Origin: a virus
DNA: 23,705 nucleotides
Reading direction: 5' to 3' (one strand)
IMG/VR virus record: IMGVR_UViG_3300042691_008999
Coordinates: 1 to 23,705 of that record
Both the position numbers and the translations under genes were made by a program. Under the pieces are notes generated by a model. That model was not told where the DNA came from and did not search any database. It saw only the letters and a list, made by a program, of their open reading frames with translations. Numbering within the stretch: position 1 is the stretch's first letter; each line of letters opens with the position of its first letter. Shown here piece by piece: positions 1 to 6,908 of this stretch.

Positions 1-1276
1 GGCTTTCAATGAAGTCTTTAGTCTTGTCTTGTCTTAGTTGTCCTATGATAGTTTCCGGACCCATGTTGAGGGCGCGAATAGCCGACGGATACAGACTGTT
101 GATATCCAGCGAACCAACCCAGTCTTGTAGTCCTTCTTTAGGATAAGCAACATACGCACCTGCTGCCGCAGTATCTTCTCGATCATCCATCTTAGGACGA
201 TTAGGAACAACAAATCCTCTGCGATGTGCTTCATTAATAATAGCCTGTTCAGTTACAGCAACAGCACCCATTGTTGTTTGTAACAATACTGTGTTTTCGT
301 GTGCCAGCGTGTTGGCTAAATCTAAGAACTTTAGTTTTTTATCGAGTCTGTCCAAGAGAGCGCAGTCTTGTCTGTTGTATTCCACAAATGTTTTAAAGTC
401 ATTGTTGTATAGTTGGTCCAACGTTCCTTCGTACTGTGTTTTTCTTTCACCAAGTTCGTATTCCGCGATGGCATCCAATCGATAGGAGTGTCTTTCTTCA
501 TATGTATATTTCCTATAAAGTTCGAGATAGTCCATATGTACTCGACCAACGAAATCAAATGTTACAGCCTGTCTACCAAATTTTTCATATTCTCTTTTTC
601 GAGGAAACTGATCAAACAGACAGAATCTGCGTGTATCTTCTTTTGACAATACTTTAGTTACACGGTTTACCGTATATGGAATATCAAATCCTTCTGAGTT
701 CCAACCGGATACTACATCGGCTTCTTGAATTAGATCTAAGAATGTATTAAGTAAATCTGCTTCGTTATCAAACAACATAGTGTTAGGAAACTCTTTAACT
801 GCTTCCTTGGCTTCTTCCATAGTCATAGTTTTAGGAGGTATAGCCAAACAGATCATAGTATCCAACCATTGTAAGTGGACTGCAATCGCAGTAATTGGCA
901 TGAACGCATCATCTGGACTTGCGTAACCACGTTCTGGATCAAAGTCTACCTCAATATCGAAGAATGCGGCGTTTAGTTTAGGTGCGTCAGCGTTAAGGAA
1001 GTTTTCACTTAAACAGACAAAGATTGGATTGATATCACTTTCGTAAAGTTGTTTGCCACTGTTAATGGCCATTTCTTTGCGAAGTTCTTTGGTATTTTTA
1101 CAAACGATCCTAGTTACTGGGTCACCATAGATAGATGAATGTTTGCCCTTAGGATCTTTTACGTAGAATGTATGGCGTACTGGAAAATCTCTAAATTCTC
1201 TTTCGCCTTTTTTGTTTCGTTCGACAATCTTGATAATATCATTATCACGGTCGAACCATGCGTCAACATAACTCAA
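1..1276 (-). CDS. 43: Family B DNA polymerase (T4 gp43-like), N-terminal 425 residues; runs off left edge
   Basis: Replicative DNA polymerase with 3'-5' proofreading. Visible in order: an N-terminal domain (about 1-100), Exo I FFDIEVD (105-111), Exo II GWNSEGFDIPY (191-201), Exo III YNRQDCALLDR (300-310), and the start of the palm with motif A DINSLYPS (391-398). Exonuclease acidic residues are all present, so proofreading should be intact. The remaining palm, fingers and thumb lie beyond position 1. No ATG is available: the frame has an in-frame TAG ten codons back at most, and the only sensible start is TTG at 1276-1274, preceded by AGGAG about 9 nt upstream. An out-of-frame ATG lies just inside. 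The gene follows the DsbA-like gene after an 86-nt gap. Family assignment is certain from motifs; the start is inferred. Confidence 0.95.
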   Translation of the reverse strand, partial: MSYVDAWFDRDNDIIKIVERNKKGEREFRDFPVRHTFYVKDPKGKHSSIYGDPVTRIVCKNTKELRKEMAINSGKQLYESDINPIFVCLSENFLNADAPKLNAAFFDIEVDFDPERGYASPDDAFMPITAIAVHLQWLDTMICLAIPPKTMTMEEAKEAVKEFPNTMLFDNEADLLNTFLDLIQEADVVSGWNSEGFDIPYTVNRVTKVLSKEDTRRFCLFDQFPRKREYEKFGRQAVTFDFVGRVHMDYLELYRKYTYEERHSYRLDAIAEYELGERKTQYEGTLDQLYNNDFKTFVEYNRQDCALLDRLDKKLKFLDLANTLAHENTVLLQTTMGAVAVTEQAIINEAHRRGFVVPNRPKMDDREDTAAAGAYVAYPKEGLQDWVGSLDINSLYPSAIRALNMGPETIIGQLRQDKTKDFIES

Positions 1277-1362
1277 AGTCTTTTTCTCCTATGCGATTTA
1301 TGGCTCGCAAATACCTATTGTGGCAGATTATGGCCTGCCTTGCCTTTATATTATAACAGATC
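1277..1362 (-). promoter_or_regulatory. Leader between DsbA-like gene and DNA polymerase
   Basis: This 86-nt gap holds a TATAAT hexamer on the minus strand (1355-1350) with no convincing -35 box, a weak 5-bp hairpin (GGCAG 1322-1326 with CTGCC 1335-1339), and the polymerase ribosome binding site AGGAG just before the TTG start. A secondary promoter for the polymerase is possible but weak. Confidence 0.3.
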
Positions 1363-1620
1363 TTAGATACGTTTTGTAATATCTAGGATAGCTTCAATTT
1401 CTTGCCAATCTTCATTATAAGCACTCCAATCGCCTTTATGCGCGATTTTAATTGCCTTGTTAATGACGCTGGGTTTTACTTGTAATTCTTCTGCAACTGC
1501 CTTGACTGTTTCTTTTAAGCCTTCTTGTAAATCTTCAATTTCACGTAGTACTGTGGAACCTTCACTAATTAAACGTTCCAATTTAGCCTTTTCTTCTGCT
1601 CCGTAATTGCGACCAGCCAT
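1363..1620 (-). CDS. dsbA: DsbA-like dsDNA-binding protein (late-transcription associated)
   Basis: Small 85-aa helical, charged protein. Its C-terminal half (VKAVAEELQVKPSVINKAIK, then HKGD and a run of acidic residues) resembles T4 DsbA in length and layout. T4 DsbA is an 89-aa dsDNA-binding protein linked to late promoters, with the similar core RAKDELGVDGKMFNRL...YHKD. It should bind phage DNA as a small accessory factor. It has a good ribosome binding site (AAGGAG, 6 nt before ATG) and its own sigma70-type promoter immediately upstream, so it probably leads the transcript that also reads the DNA polymerase. The match is by pattern only; a generic helix-turn-helix protein is the alternative. 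Confidence 0.6.
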   Translation of the reverse strand: MAGRNYGAEEKAKLERLISEGSTVLREIEDLQEGLKETVKAVAEELQVKPSVINKAIKIAHKGDWSAYNEDWQEIEAILDITKRI

Positions 1621-1644
1621 TTAAATCTCCTTAATAATATGCCT

Positions 1645-1673
1645 ATTGTACTATACTTATGTTTATAAATCAA
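1645..1673 (-). promoter_or_regulatory. Sigma70-type promoter for dsbA-like/DNA polymerase transcript
   Basis: On the minus strand TTGATT (1673-1668), a 17-nt spacer and TACAAT (1650-1645) sit about 25 nt before the DsbA-like start. The spacing is ideal and each hexamer has good consensus fit. It lies just after the terminator of the upstream unit. Confidence 0.6.
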
Positions 1674-1685
1674 GAGAGGAATTAA

Positions 1686-1712
1686 AAAACGGCAAAATAA
1701 ATTTGCCGTTTT
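1686..1712 (-). terminator. Rho-independent terminator
   Basis: An 11-bp perfect stem (AAAACGGCAAA 1686-1696 with TTTGCCGTTTT 1702-1712) has a 5-nt loop. Read on the minus strand it is followed by TTTTTAATT. It starts 2 nt after the stop codon at 1715-1717. This placement suggests that the reading frame ending at 1715, not the one ending at 1942, is the natural end of the upstream gene. Confidence 0.85.
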
Positions 1713-1714
1713 GT

Positions 1715-1945
1715 TTATGCTGAAAAATCTATACCAAATGTTTTTTTAGCATCGTACCCCTTACTGTCCAAATATGCTTTTACTGCGGCACGTTTTTCTG
1801 GAGTAGCATTATCATATGCTTTCTTAACTTCGCCTTTTGCTAGACTTGGATATTGAAAGGCCATATCTATGTCAGATCTTTCTTTAGCAGTCAGTTGTAC
1901 TGGAGTTTTAGCGGTAGTACTAGCAGTAGGATTATTAGCTGTTAC
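1715..1945 (-). CDS. Putative -1 frameshift extension (76 aa) of the gene ending at 1942
   Basis: This frame has no start codon of its own near its beginning. It is open from the A10 run through 76 codons to TAA at 1715-1717. It begins VTANNPTASTTAKTPVQLTA, a Thr/Ala/Pro-rich linker like the rest of the upstream protein. It then gives a compact charged domain (KERSDIDMAFQYPSLAKGEV, KKAYDNATPEKRAAVKAYLD, SKGYDAKKTFGIDFSA). The composition continues that of the 0-frame product, and the frame stops at a terminator. It is most simply translated as a fusion, by ribosomal -1 shift at A AAA AAG (1951-1945) or RNA polymerase slippage on A10. A one-base sequencing or assembly error in the homopolymer is the competing explanation. 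Confidence 0.7.
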   Translation of the reverse strand, partial: VTANNPTASTTAKTPVQLTAKERSDIDMAFQYPSLAKGEVKKAYDNATPEKRAAVKAYLDSKGYDAKKTFGIDFSA

Positions 1946-3024
1946 TTTTTTTTTTCGGCAGCTTTTGCGTCTTGCTCTGCTCGATTTTGTAATCCAGTAC
2001 CGGTATATACATCTCTTAATCTGCTAGAGCTTGAAGTTGCCTTTCCTTCTGGTTTTCCGCTTTGTGAAACTGTGTTTGCATTATCTGCGGATCCTGCTCC
2101 GCCTTGATACTTGTCACGTAGTCGTTTTAATTCATCTGGAACCGGTGCATCTTTAATAGGATCAAGTTCTTTAAATAACGCATCGATCTCTGCTTTGAGT
2201 TTATCTTCTTCTGAAGGTTGAGCAGGTGCTGGAGCAGGTGCTGGAGCTGGTGCTGGAGCTGGAGCAGGTGCTACATTAGGACCAGTTGTCGGTGGATTAA
2301 CAGGTGCTGTTACTTCCGGCTTACCACTTTGATCTGTTTCATCATCACCAGAAACTAAATCAGATATAGCACTACCTGCCTTGTATAACCCGACTCCTGC
2401 AACAATTCCAAGTGCAGCCGCCAGTTTTGGATTTCGTTGCACAAATCTTTTTAATACAGCACCCCGTTGTGATAGTTTTGCTTTAGGTGTTGTTCCAGGT
2501 TTAGGTGCTTCACCAGCTTTAGGTGTTGTTCCAGGTTTAGGTGCTTCACCAGCTTTAGGTGTTGTTCCAGGTTTTGGTGCTTCTCCTGCCTTTGGTGTGG
2601 TTGTATTAGGAGCAGTTGTATTAGGTGATGTATTAGTTCTTGGTGTGGTTGTATTAGGAGCAGTTGTATTAGTTCTTGGAACAGCAGTTGGTGCGTTATA
2701 TGTTGTTTGTCCGTAATTACCTTGTCTATAGTTTGCGTTTGGTGTAGCAGTTGATGTTGTAGCAGTTCCAGAAGATTTTTGTAATTTTACAAAATCGTCT
2801 GTGCTTATAACTTTATTTGTTTGTCTATTAAGATAGTTATTACCTACTTTTTCCCAAGTCTGACCATTTATGTTTGCTACCCTCGGTAACTGTGCGGCTA
2901 GTCTTTGTGCGGCAGTTGGCCCAACCATCTGTTGAAATACTTTATCTGCCGCTTTCTTTTTGGCAGCTTCGGAAACTGATGTGTCTGTTTCTACAATGTT
3001 AATATAATCTCTTAAATTTTTCAT
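1942..3024 (-). CDS. Pro/Thr-rich repeat protein, putative internal virion protein (0-frame product)
   Basis: About 360 residues. I choose the start at 3024 (MKNLRDYINIVETD) because AAGGAA lies 6-7 nt upstream; an in-frame ATG at 3042 overlaps the previous gene and has no ribosome binding site. The N-terminus ends in I-V-E at 10-12, like a T4 capsid-targeting peptide. A helical region follows, then a Thr/Asn/Pro linker with three 12-residue GEAPKPGTTPKA repeats, a short hydrophobic stretch (LAAALGIVAGVGLYKAGSAI), a Pro-Ala run, and a charged region with RLRDKYQGG and RLRDVYTGTG. It ends AEKKK-stop inside an A10 run, and a -1 shift would add 76 residues. The function is unknown. Low-complexity linkers joining small modules suit a virion or internal head protein. 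Confidence 0.7.
   Translation of the reverse strand: MKNLRDYINIVETDTSVSEAAKKKAADKVFQQMVGPTAAQRLAAQLPRVANINGQTWEKVGNNYLNRQTNKVISTDDFVKLQKSSGTATTSTATPNANYRQGNYGQTTYNAPTAVPRTNTTAPNTTTPRTNTSPNTTAPNTTTPKAGEAPKPGTTPKAGEAPKPGTTPKAGEAPKPGTTPKAKLSQRGAVLKRFVQRNPKLAAALGIVAGVGLYKAGSAISDLVSGDDETDQSGKPEVTAPVNPPTTGPNVAPAPAPAPAPAPAPAPAQPSEEDKLKAEIDALFKELDPIKDAPVPDELKRLRDKYQGGAGSADNANTVSQSGKPEGKATSSSSRLRDVYTGTGLQNRAEQDAKAAEKKK
1945..1956 (-). promoter_or_regulatory. A10 slippery site with A AAA AAG heptamer before TAA
   Basis: The minus-strand frame reads GAA AAA AAA AAG TAA. This contains the classic X XXY YYZ heptamer A AAA AAG (as in E. coli dnaX) in the correct phase, directly followed by the stop. Shifting -1 gives GTA ACA GCT and 76 open codons. 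Only a weak downstream stem is visible (GTACT pairing with AGTAC 14 nt apart). Confidence 0.6.
2223..2273. repeat. Pro-Ala coding repeat
   Basis: Tandem GGTGCTGGAGCA-like units encode an alternating Pro-Ala run on the minus strand, a stiff linker within the protein ending at 1942. Confidence 0.8.
2481..2588. repeat. Three 36-bp tandem repeats inside a coding region
   Basis: Copies at 2481-2516 and 2517-2552 are identical; the copy at 2553-2588 differs at three bases. Each encodes 12 residues (GEAPKPGTTPKA, minus strand). A second imperfect repeat follows at about 2592-2683, encoding NTTTP/NTTAP units. The near-identity suggests recent slippage or unequal recombination. Confidence 0.9.
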
Positions 3025-3034
3025 CGATATTTCC

Positions 3035-4282
3035 TTAAGCACTCATGTAGTATTGTTGTATAGCGGCTTTAGTAGGTTCGTCTATAATTCCAGTAACTTG
3101 GATTTCAGCGCCAGCTTTGATTAGATCTTGTTGTATAGCAGTAATAGTTAACTTGCCTAACACACCATCAACACCGTCACCGCCTGGGCCAGTAGTACCT
3201 AGATTATATCCATCTGCTTTTAGTTGTGCTTGTAATTCTGCTACATCTGGATCTGAGTTTCTAGGCTGTGCTTTTGCAACTTTTTTTCCGCCTGCTTTAC
3301 CGGTATTTTGTACTTTTGATCCTGCTGGTGGTTTTCCTTGTTGTGTAGCTTGATACACTTTTTCAACAATAGCATCAACAATTGAATTAACATCATCACC
3401 TAGAGCATAGCTTGCCGCTAGTCCGCCAACTCCACCAGCTACGAATCCGACTATCGCACCTGGTCCAGTAATAGCACCTGCTATTGCCGCACCGATAATA
3501 GCACCGGCCCAGAATAAACCAACTTGTGCAACAACCCGACTAATAATTTTAGAAACTTCTGCTTTGTAGCGACTTTCTGGTAAGTCTGTTGGCAGAGCTT
3601 TAATTTCTTGCCAAGCGTCCCAGGCTTCCCATAGTACCATAACAGGTAGTGCTACTTTGCTTAATACTTTTCCGCCAAAGCCTTTAAGTGACTGCCAAAC
3701 ACCAGTTGCCGGCGCCGCCGGAACTTGCATAGTAGCCGCTGCCGCCGCTTCGAGCAAGGTGTAATTATAATTCTCCATTAGATCTTTAACAATAACATTC
3801 TCTGTTAAATCTTGTTTGGTTACGCTTTCAACAATGTAATAGGCTAACGACGACTCTTGAACTGGTGCAGGTTGTGCTGAAGATTTTTTCAACTCTAACC
3901 ATTTGTCGATAAGTCCTTCTAATTTTTTTAGTTTTTCTAAAATAGCAGGATCTAGCAATAGTTTAGGATCAATAGGTTCGCCTAGTTTTACACCAATCTT
4001 AGCTAGTAAGTTTTTAACATGAGTTAATTCACCAAATACATCGCTAAAGTCATCTAGAATATCTGCATCAACTTCTGGATAGATTCTTCTGATTTCTTGC
4101 CACTGACGTGCATCTTTAACATCGCCGATAGCCGCATAAACTGCTTCCTCGTCGGTGCCTAGACCTGTAACTGCTTTTCTAATTTGTGCGGCAATTTTTG
4201 ATGATGCATCAAGTGTATCCGAAGGTGCTTCAGACAGTCTCTCGATTTCATCCATTTTTTCAATTAATGATTTCAAGTCCAT
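3035..4282 (-). CDS. Annexin-like / glycine-rich membrane / peptidoglycan-binding protein, putative internal virion protein
   Basis: 415 residues with several modules. Residues 1-18 end in L-S-E (16-18), a possible prohead-protease site. Residues about 29-85 resemble an annexin repeat: IRKAVTGLGTDEEAVYAAIG with GLGTDEE at 40-46, then ADILDDFSDVFGE. A helical charged region covers 86-135. Residues 159-180 hold further L-x-E sites (LTE, LME, LLE) before an Ala run. Residues 253-291 are hydrophobic and Gly/Ala-rich (GLFWAGAIIGAAIAGAITGP...), suited to membrane insertion. Residues 344-412 look like a PG_binding_1 domain (VAELQAQLKADGYN, GVDGVLGKLTITAIQQ, TGIIDEPTKAAIQQ). The combination suggests a protein delivered with the DNA that meets the envelope. 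It follows the 107-aa gene by 1 nt. The domain calls are by eye; the annexin match is the least certain. Confidence 0.7.
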   Translation of the reverse strand: MDLKSLIEKMDEIERLSEAPSDTLDASSKIAAQIRKAVTGLGTDEEAVYAAIGDVKDARQWQEIRRIYPEVDADILDDFSDVFGELTHVKNLLAKIGVKLGEPIDPKLLLDPAILEKLKKLEGLIDKWLELKKSSAQPAPVQESSLAYYIVESVTKQDLTENVIVKDLMENYNYTLLEAAAAATMQVPAAPATGVWQSLKGFGGKVLSKVALPVMVLWEAWDAWQEIKALPTDLPESRYKAEVSKIISRVVAQVGLFWAGAIIGAAIAGAITGPGAIVGFVAGGVGGLAASYALGDDVNSIVDAIVEKVYQATQQGKPPAGSKVQNTGKAGGKKVAKAQPRNSDPDVAELQAQLKADGYNLGTTGPGGDGVDGVLGKLTITAIQQDLIKAGAEIQVTGIIDEPTKAAIQQYYMSA

Positions 4283-4283
4283 A

Positions 4284-4607
4284 TTAGATCTCTTTATTAC
4301 GATTTTCCATTACTTTGTCTGCAACCTTACGTGCATACATTTTTAGTTGTTCTTTCCGTTCTTGCTCTTTTTGTGAAAAAAGCTCTTCTGCTTCAACAAA
4401 ATATTTTTTAATCACAGAGTCAGTTTTTGGAGTATCAACAACTTTTTCGTTTTGATAGTGTTGCATTGCCATTTGTACAGGAAGGCTAACTTTATGTGGA
4501 CTAGCACCTTCCTTTACGATTTGTACAAATTTTTTCATGTCATCAGATCCTTCTACAGGCTTATTTGAAGCACCGTCTAATGCCTGCAGAATTTTCTTCA
4601 TGTCCAT
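4284..4607 (-). CDS. Conserved phage protein of unknown function (107 aa)
   Basis: Charged, mostly helical protein beginning MDMKKILQALDGASNKPVEG. Its middle, SPHKVSLPVQMAMQHYQ, looks like a conserved block, and the C-terminal half is Lys/Glu-rich (EAEELFSQKEQERKEQLKMY). There is no signal peptide, membrane segment or known catalytic motif. It sits between two putative internal virion proteins, 5 nt after one and 1 nt before the next, so it is probably made late with them. It has no clear L-x-E N-terminal peptide. I recall similar N-termini in T4-like aquatic phages but can give no function. Confidence 0.75.
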   Translation of the reverse strand: MDMKKILQALDGASNKPVEGSDDMKKFVQIVKEGASPHKVSLPVQMAMQHYQNEKVVDTPKTDSVIKKYFVEAEELFSQKEQERKEQLKMYARKVADKVMENRNKEI

Positions 4608-4612
4608 ACTGA

Positions 4613-5875
4613 TTACCCGTTTAATCGTGTTAAGAACTGTTTCATACGGTCAAGTTCGGTTGACTCGTTTAAAGAATCAGTTTTTTCTTCTTCGCATTCA
4701 CAAGGATCCTTGTGGCATGCATCGCATTCTTGTGATTCTTCAATTTGAAAATCTTCTGGATTTAAATTCTCTAAATTTAGATCTTCTAGTTCTTCTGCAA
4801 CTTCTTCTTTGCTAGGTGCTAGTTCTTCTAAACTCTCTTTAAGAGATTTAGCTTTTGATTTCCATTGTGTACTAGCATCTTCTTTTACTTTTTTATCTTT
4901 TTTTGCAAACGGATTTTTCTTCTTGTCAGCAACTGCCTTTTTCATCGGCTCCTTTTTGTTGCCGTCTTTGTCCATGTCTAAAAAGTCTGGCTTGGCTGCT
5001 TCATCAACTTTCTTTTCTTTGCCCATAGCCTTCTTGATAGCTTTGTCTTTATTGTCCATGTACTCTTTCGAGTCTGGTTCGTCCTTGCCATCGTGGTCCA
5101 TATCACCTTTATCAGATTCGTTAACTTGCTTACCGTCGACATAACGCTTAACTGAACCTGGGTGTTTCTTTTCATAGGCCTTAGATGCTTTCTCTTGTTC
5201 TTTGTCTTTGGCTTTTTGTTCACGACGTTCTGCACCAGTCATTGCAGTTTTCTTTTCTTTCTTAGGTGGAACATAATCCTCATCGTCTTCTGGTTTAGCA
5301 TCACGCTTGTGAACTAGGCCAGTTGAAGTTTTTGTAGCAGTTCCGTGCTGTGTTTTATATGTGTCACCAACTTTTGATTTTTCGTCAAATGCTTCTTCCA
5401 TGCTACCACATTCTTTCATACCATGCACTGGACACTCTGTACCTTCTGCTGTATGGTTGCAGGATTTAGCTTCGTCGACTTTCTTTTCTTTTTTGTCTTT
5501 CTTGATCTTCTCAGCCTGAGCTTTTTTGAGTTCAGCTACTTTGGCTTTTGCTTCTGTAAGTTTAGTTAGGATCTCACGCTTGCGATCTTCGCTCATAACT
5601 TCAGCGTTGGCAAGATGTTCACCGTACTCACTGAACTTCATTTCATATTCTAAGTAGTGATAAACAGATGCGATATAATCCGCGGCTTTGGTAATTTTAG
5701 CCTGAACCCAACTTTCTAGTTGAGTTGAATCATCCATACGCTTGAATAGTTTAAGCGAATAGTTTGCTAACTTGTATAAGTCAGCTTTAGCCATCGCTCC
5801 TTCGCGGTCGTTATTTGCTTCGGCTCCTGCGTTGTGAGCGTCTGGATTAAAATCTGGTTGCATGTCGTCGTGCAT
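4613..5875 (-). CDS. Lys/Glu-rich protein with EF-hand-like loops and Cys clusters, putative internal head protein
   Basis: 420 residues. Residues about 23-78 form a compact block (NDREGAMAKADLYKLANYSL, LESWVQAKITKAADYIASVY, HYLEYEM) that I recognise as recurrent in T4-like aquatic phages. The rest is mostly Lys/Glu/Asp-rich and probably disordered. It contains two Asp loops like calcium-binding EF-hand or dockerin loops (DMDHDGKDEPD at 258-268, DMDKDGNKKEP at 300-310). It also has Cys clusters (C139, C148, C156; C384, C387, C392, C394). It ends ELDRMKQFLTRLNG. A good ribosome binding site (GGAG, 8 nt) and a GATAAATA late-type box lie upstream. The composition suits a DNA-neutralising internal protein or scaffold-like core component; the function is not established. 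Confidence 0.75.
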   Translation of the reverse strand: MHDDMQPDFNPDAHNAGAEANNDREGAMAKADLYKLANYSLKLFKRMDDSTQLESWVQAKITKAADYIASVYHYLEYEMKFSEYGEHLANAEVMSEDRKREILTKLTEAKAKVAELKKAQAEKIKKDKKEKKVDEAKSCNHTAEGTECPVHGMKECGSMEEAFDEKSKVGDTYKTQHGTATKTSTGLVHKRDAKPEDDEDYVPPKKEKKTAMTGAERREQKAKDKEQEKASKAYEKKHPGSVKRYVDGKQVNESDKGDMDHDGKDEPDSKEYMDNKDKAIKKAMGKEKKVDEAAKPDFLDMDKDGNKKEPMKKAVADKKKNPFAKKDKKVKEDASTQWKSKAKSLKESLEELAPSKEEVAEELEDLNLENLNPEDFQIEESQECDACHKDPCECEEEKTDSLNESTELDRMKQFLTRLNG

Positions 5876-5901
5876 GGTAAGAACTCCGTAATCTTATGTT
5901 A

Positions 5902-5909
5902 TATTTATC
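5902..5909 (-). promoter_or_regulatory. T4-late-type promoter box GATAAATA
   Basis: GATAAATA on the minus strand, 26 nt before the 420-aa gene, differs from the T4 late -10 element TATAAATA at one base. It overlaps the last codons of the preceding gene. Confidence 0.5.
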
Positions 5910-6687
5910 GTTTGATGCTTCCGCCTGTTAGAAGATTAGCCTTCATATCTAGGGCGTTTTTAGCTGTACCGTCTTTGTTTTTAGGCTGTTTAGGCGGTTT
6001 ATTTTTATAAACTGCTCCAACTGCTACATTACCTGCACTAGTAGAACCTGCTGTTGCGGTTTCTGCTAGATCATCTTCTGCTTTTTTAGTAAGCATGATC
6101 TTACCTTGCAGTTCTGGTTTATTTTTTAGGATAGCAAGGCCGTAATTATTAGCACCTTTTTTCCAGTCAAATACTTTTGGCTCACCTTTGCTCTTTAAAA
6201 TTTTTCCGTTAATCTTTAAGTACCAAGGCCCGCGATCTAAGTCGCGTTGTTTTTGTACTTGTTGCTGATAATATTCTTCTTCGTCGCCTAGTTCGTGCTC
6301 CATTTCGCGGCGTTTGAAGTCACGCTTTTCCCGATCCATTTGACGTTGCTGATCACGCTCGTAGTCCATTGGATTATAGTAACTGCTTTTTCTTCCGTAC
6401 ATTTCTTCTACACTTTCTTTGGGAACACAATTAGGAACAGTACGTCCACCTTTTTTCTTAGTACCTACAGGCTTGTAGCCCTTCCAACAGGGATTGTCTT
6501 TAGGATCACGAAGACCTTCATCCATTGGAACTTCTTGTTTCTTATGTTTGAAGTCGCCTTGCTTTTCAGCTTTCTTTTTATCCTTGTGTGCTCCAGACCC
6601 GCTAGTCTGCTGATTTTTAGCAACAAAGTTTCTAGGTTTGGGTGCTTCTTGTTTTTTAGCTTCGGATAATATTTCGTATGCTTTCAT
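5905..6687 (-). CDS. Conserved charged protein, putative internal head protein (260 aa)
   Basis: Begins MKAYEILSEAKKQ, a close look-alike of the T4 internal-protein targeting peptide ending in L-S-E (7-9). A Lys-rich region follows, then a two-Cys block DNPCWKGYKPVGTKKKGG...VPNCVPKE (64-90, C67 and C87) that I recall from many aquatic T4-like phages. Next is a highly charged Arg/Glu/Gln helix (about 105-150), a small folded block GPWYLKINGKILKSKGEP...FDWKKGANNYGLAILKNKPE (153-192), and a C-terminal TATAGSTSAGNVAVGAV stretch ending GGSIKR. There is no enzyme motif. An AGGA ribosome binding site precedes ATG. I infer packaging in the head from the N-terminus and neighbours. Confidence 0.75.
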   Translation of the reverse strand: MKAYEILSEAKKQEAPKPRNFVAKNQQTSGSGAHKDKKKAEKQGDFKHKKQEVPMDEGLRDPKDNPCWKGYKPVGTKKKGGRTVPNCVPKESVEEMYGRKSSYYNPMDYERDQQRQMDREKRDFKRREMEHELGDEEEYYQQQVQKQRDLDRGPWYLKINGKILKSKGEPKVFDWKKGANNYGLAILKNKPELQGKIMLTKKAEDDLAETATAGSTSAGNVAVGAVYKNKPPKQPKNKDGTAKNALDMKANLLTGGSIKR

Positions 6688-6688
6688 T

Positions 6689-6907
6689 TTATTTTCCTAC
6701 AGGTTTCTCGCCCGTTAAGTAAGGCTTACTAAACCATAACTGGAACCATTCCGGTGTTCCTGGTTTAATATTATGTTTTTTCATTAGTTCGCCTTTTTCG
6801 TTTCCGGTAATGCTGATATTACTTCCTTGATTAATAGAATATTCACTAAGTCCTCGAAACTTATTGCCTATCCCAGCTAACTGTTTTATTTGATCAAGTT
6901 CATTCAT
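6689..6907 (-). CDS. Conserved small phage protein (72 aa)
   Basis: Begins MNELDQIKQLAGIGNKFRGL and has L-S-E at 20-22, a possible prohead-protease site. The C-terminal block HNIKPGTPEWFQLWFSKPYL is rich in aromatic residues and looks conserved. The N-terminal ELDQIKQL resembles ELDRMKQF at the C-terminus of the 420-aa protein encoded at 4613-5875. The gene is spaced 1 nt from each neighbour and has no obvious ribosome binding site, so it may depend on translational coupling. Function unknown. Confidence 0.7.
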   Translation of the reverse strand: MNELDQIKQLAGIGNKFRGLSEYSINQGSNISITGNEKGELMKKHNIKPGTPEWFQLWFSKPYLTGEKPVGK

Positions 6908-6908
6908 A

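Noticed and set aside
2481-2588. Direct repeats that might suggest a CRISPR array
   Set aside because: Units are contiguous without spacers and encode in-frame 12-residue repeats.
2381-2716. 111-codon plus-strand open frame
   Set aside because: It is the complement of the Pro/Thr-rich repeat gene; its Gly/Val/Leu repeats are a shadow of the 36-bp repeats.
6295-6669. 124-codon plus-strand open frame with hydrophobic product
   Set aside because: It lies wholly opposite the 260-aa gene; its hydrophobicity comes from antisense Lys/Glu codons.
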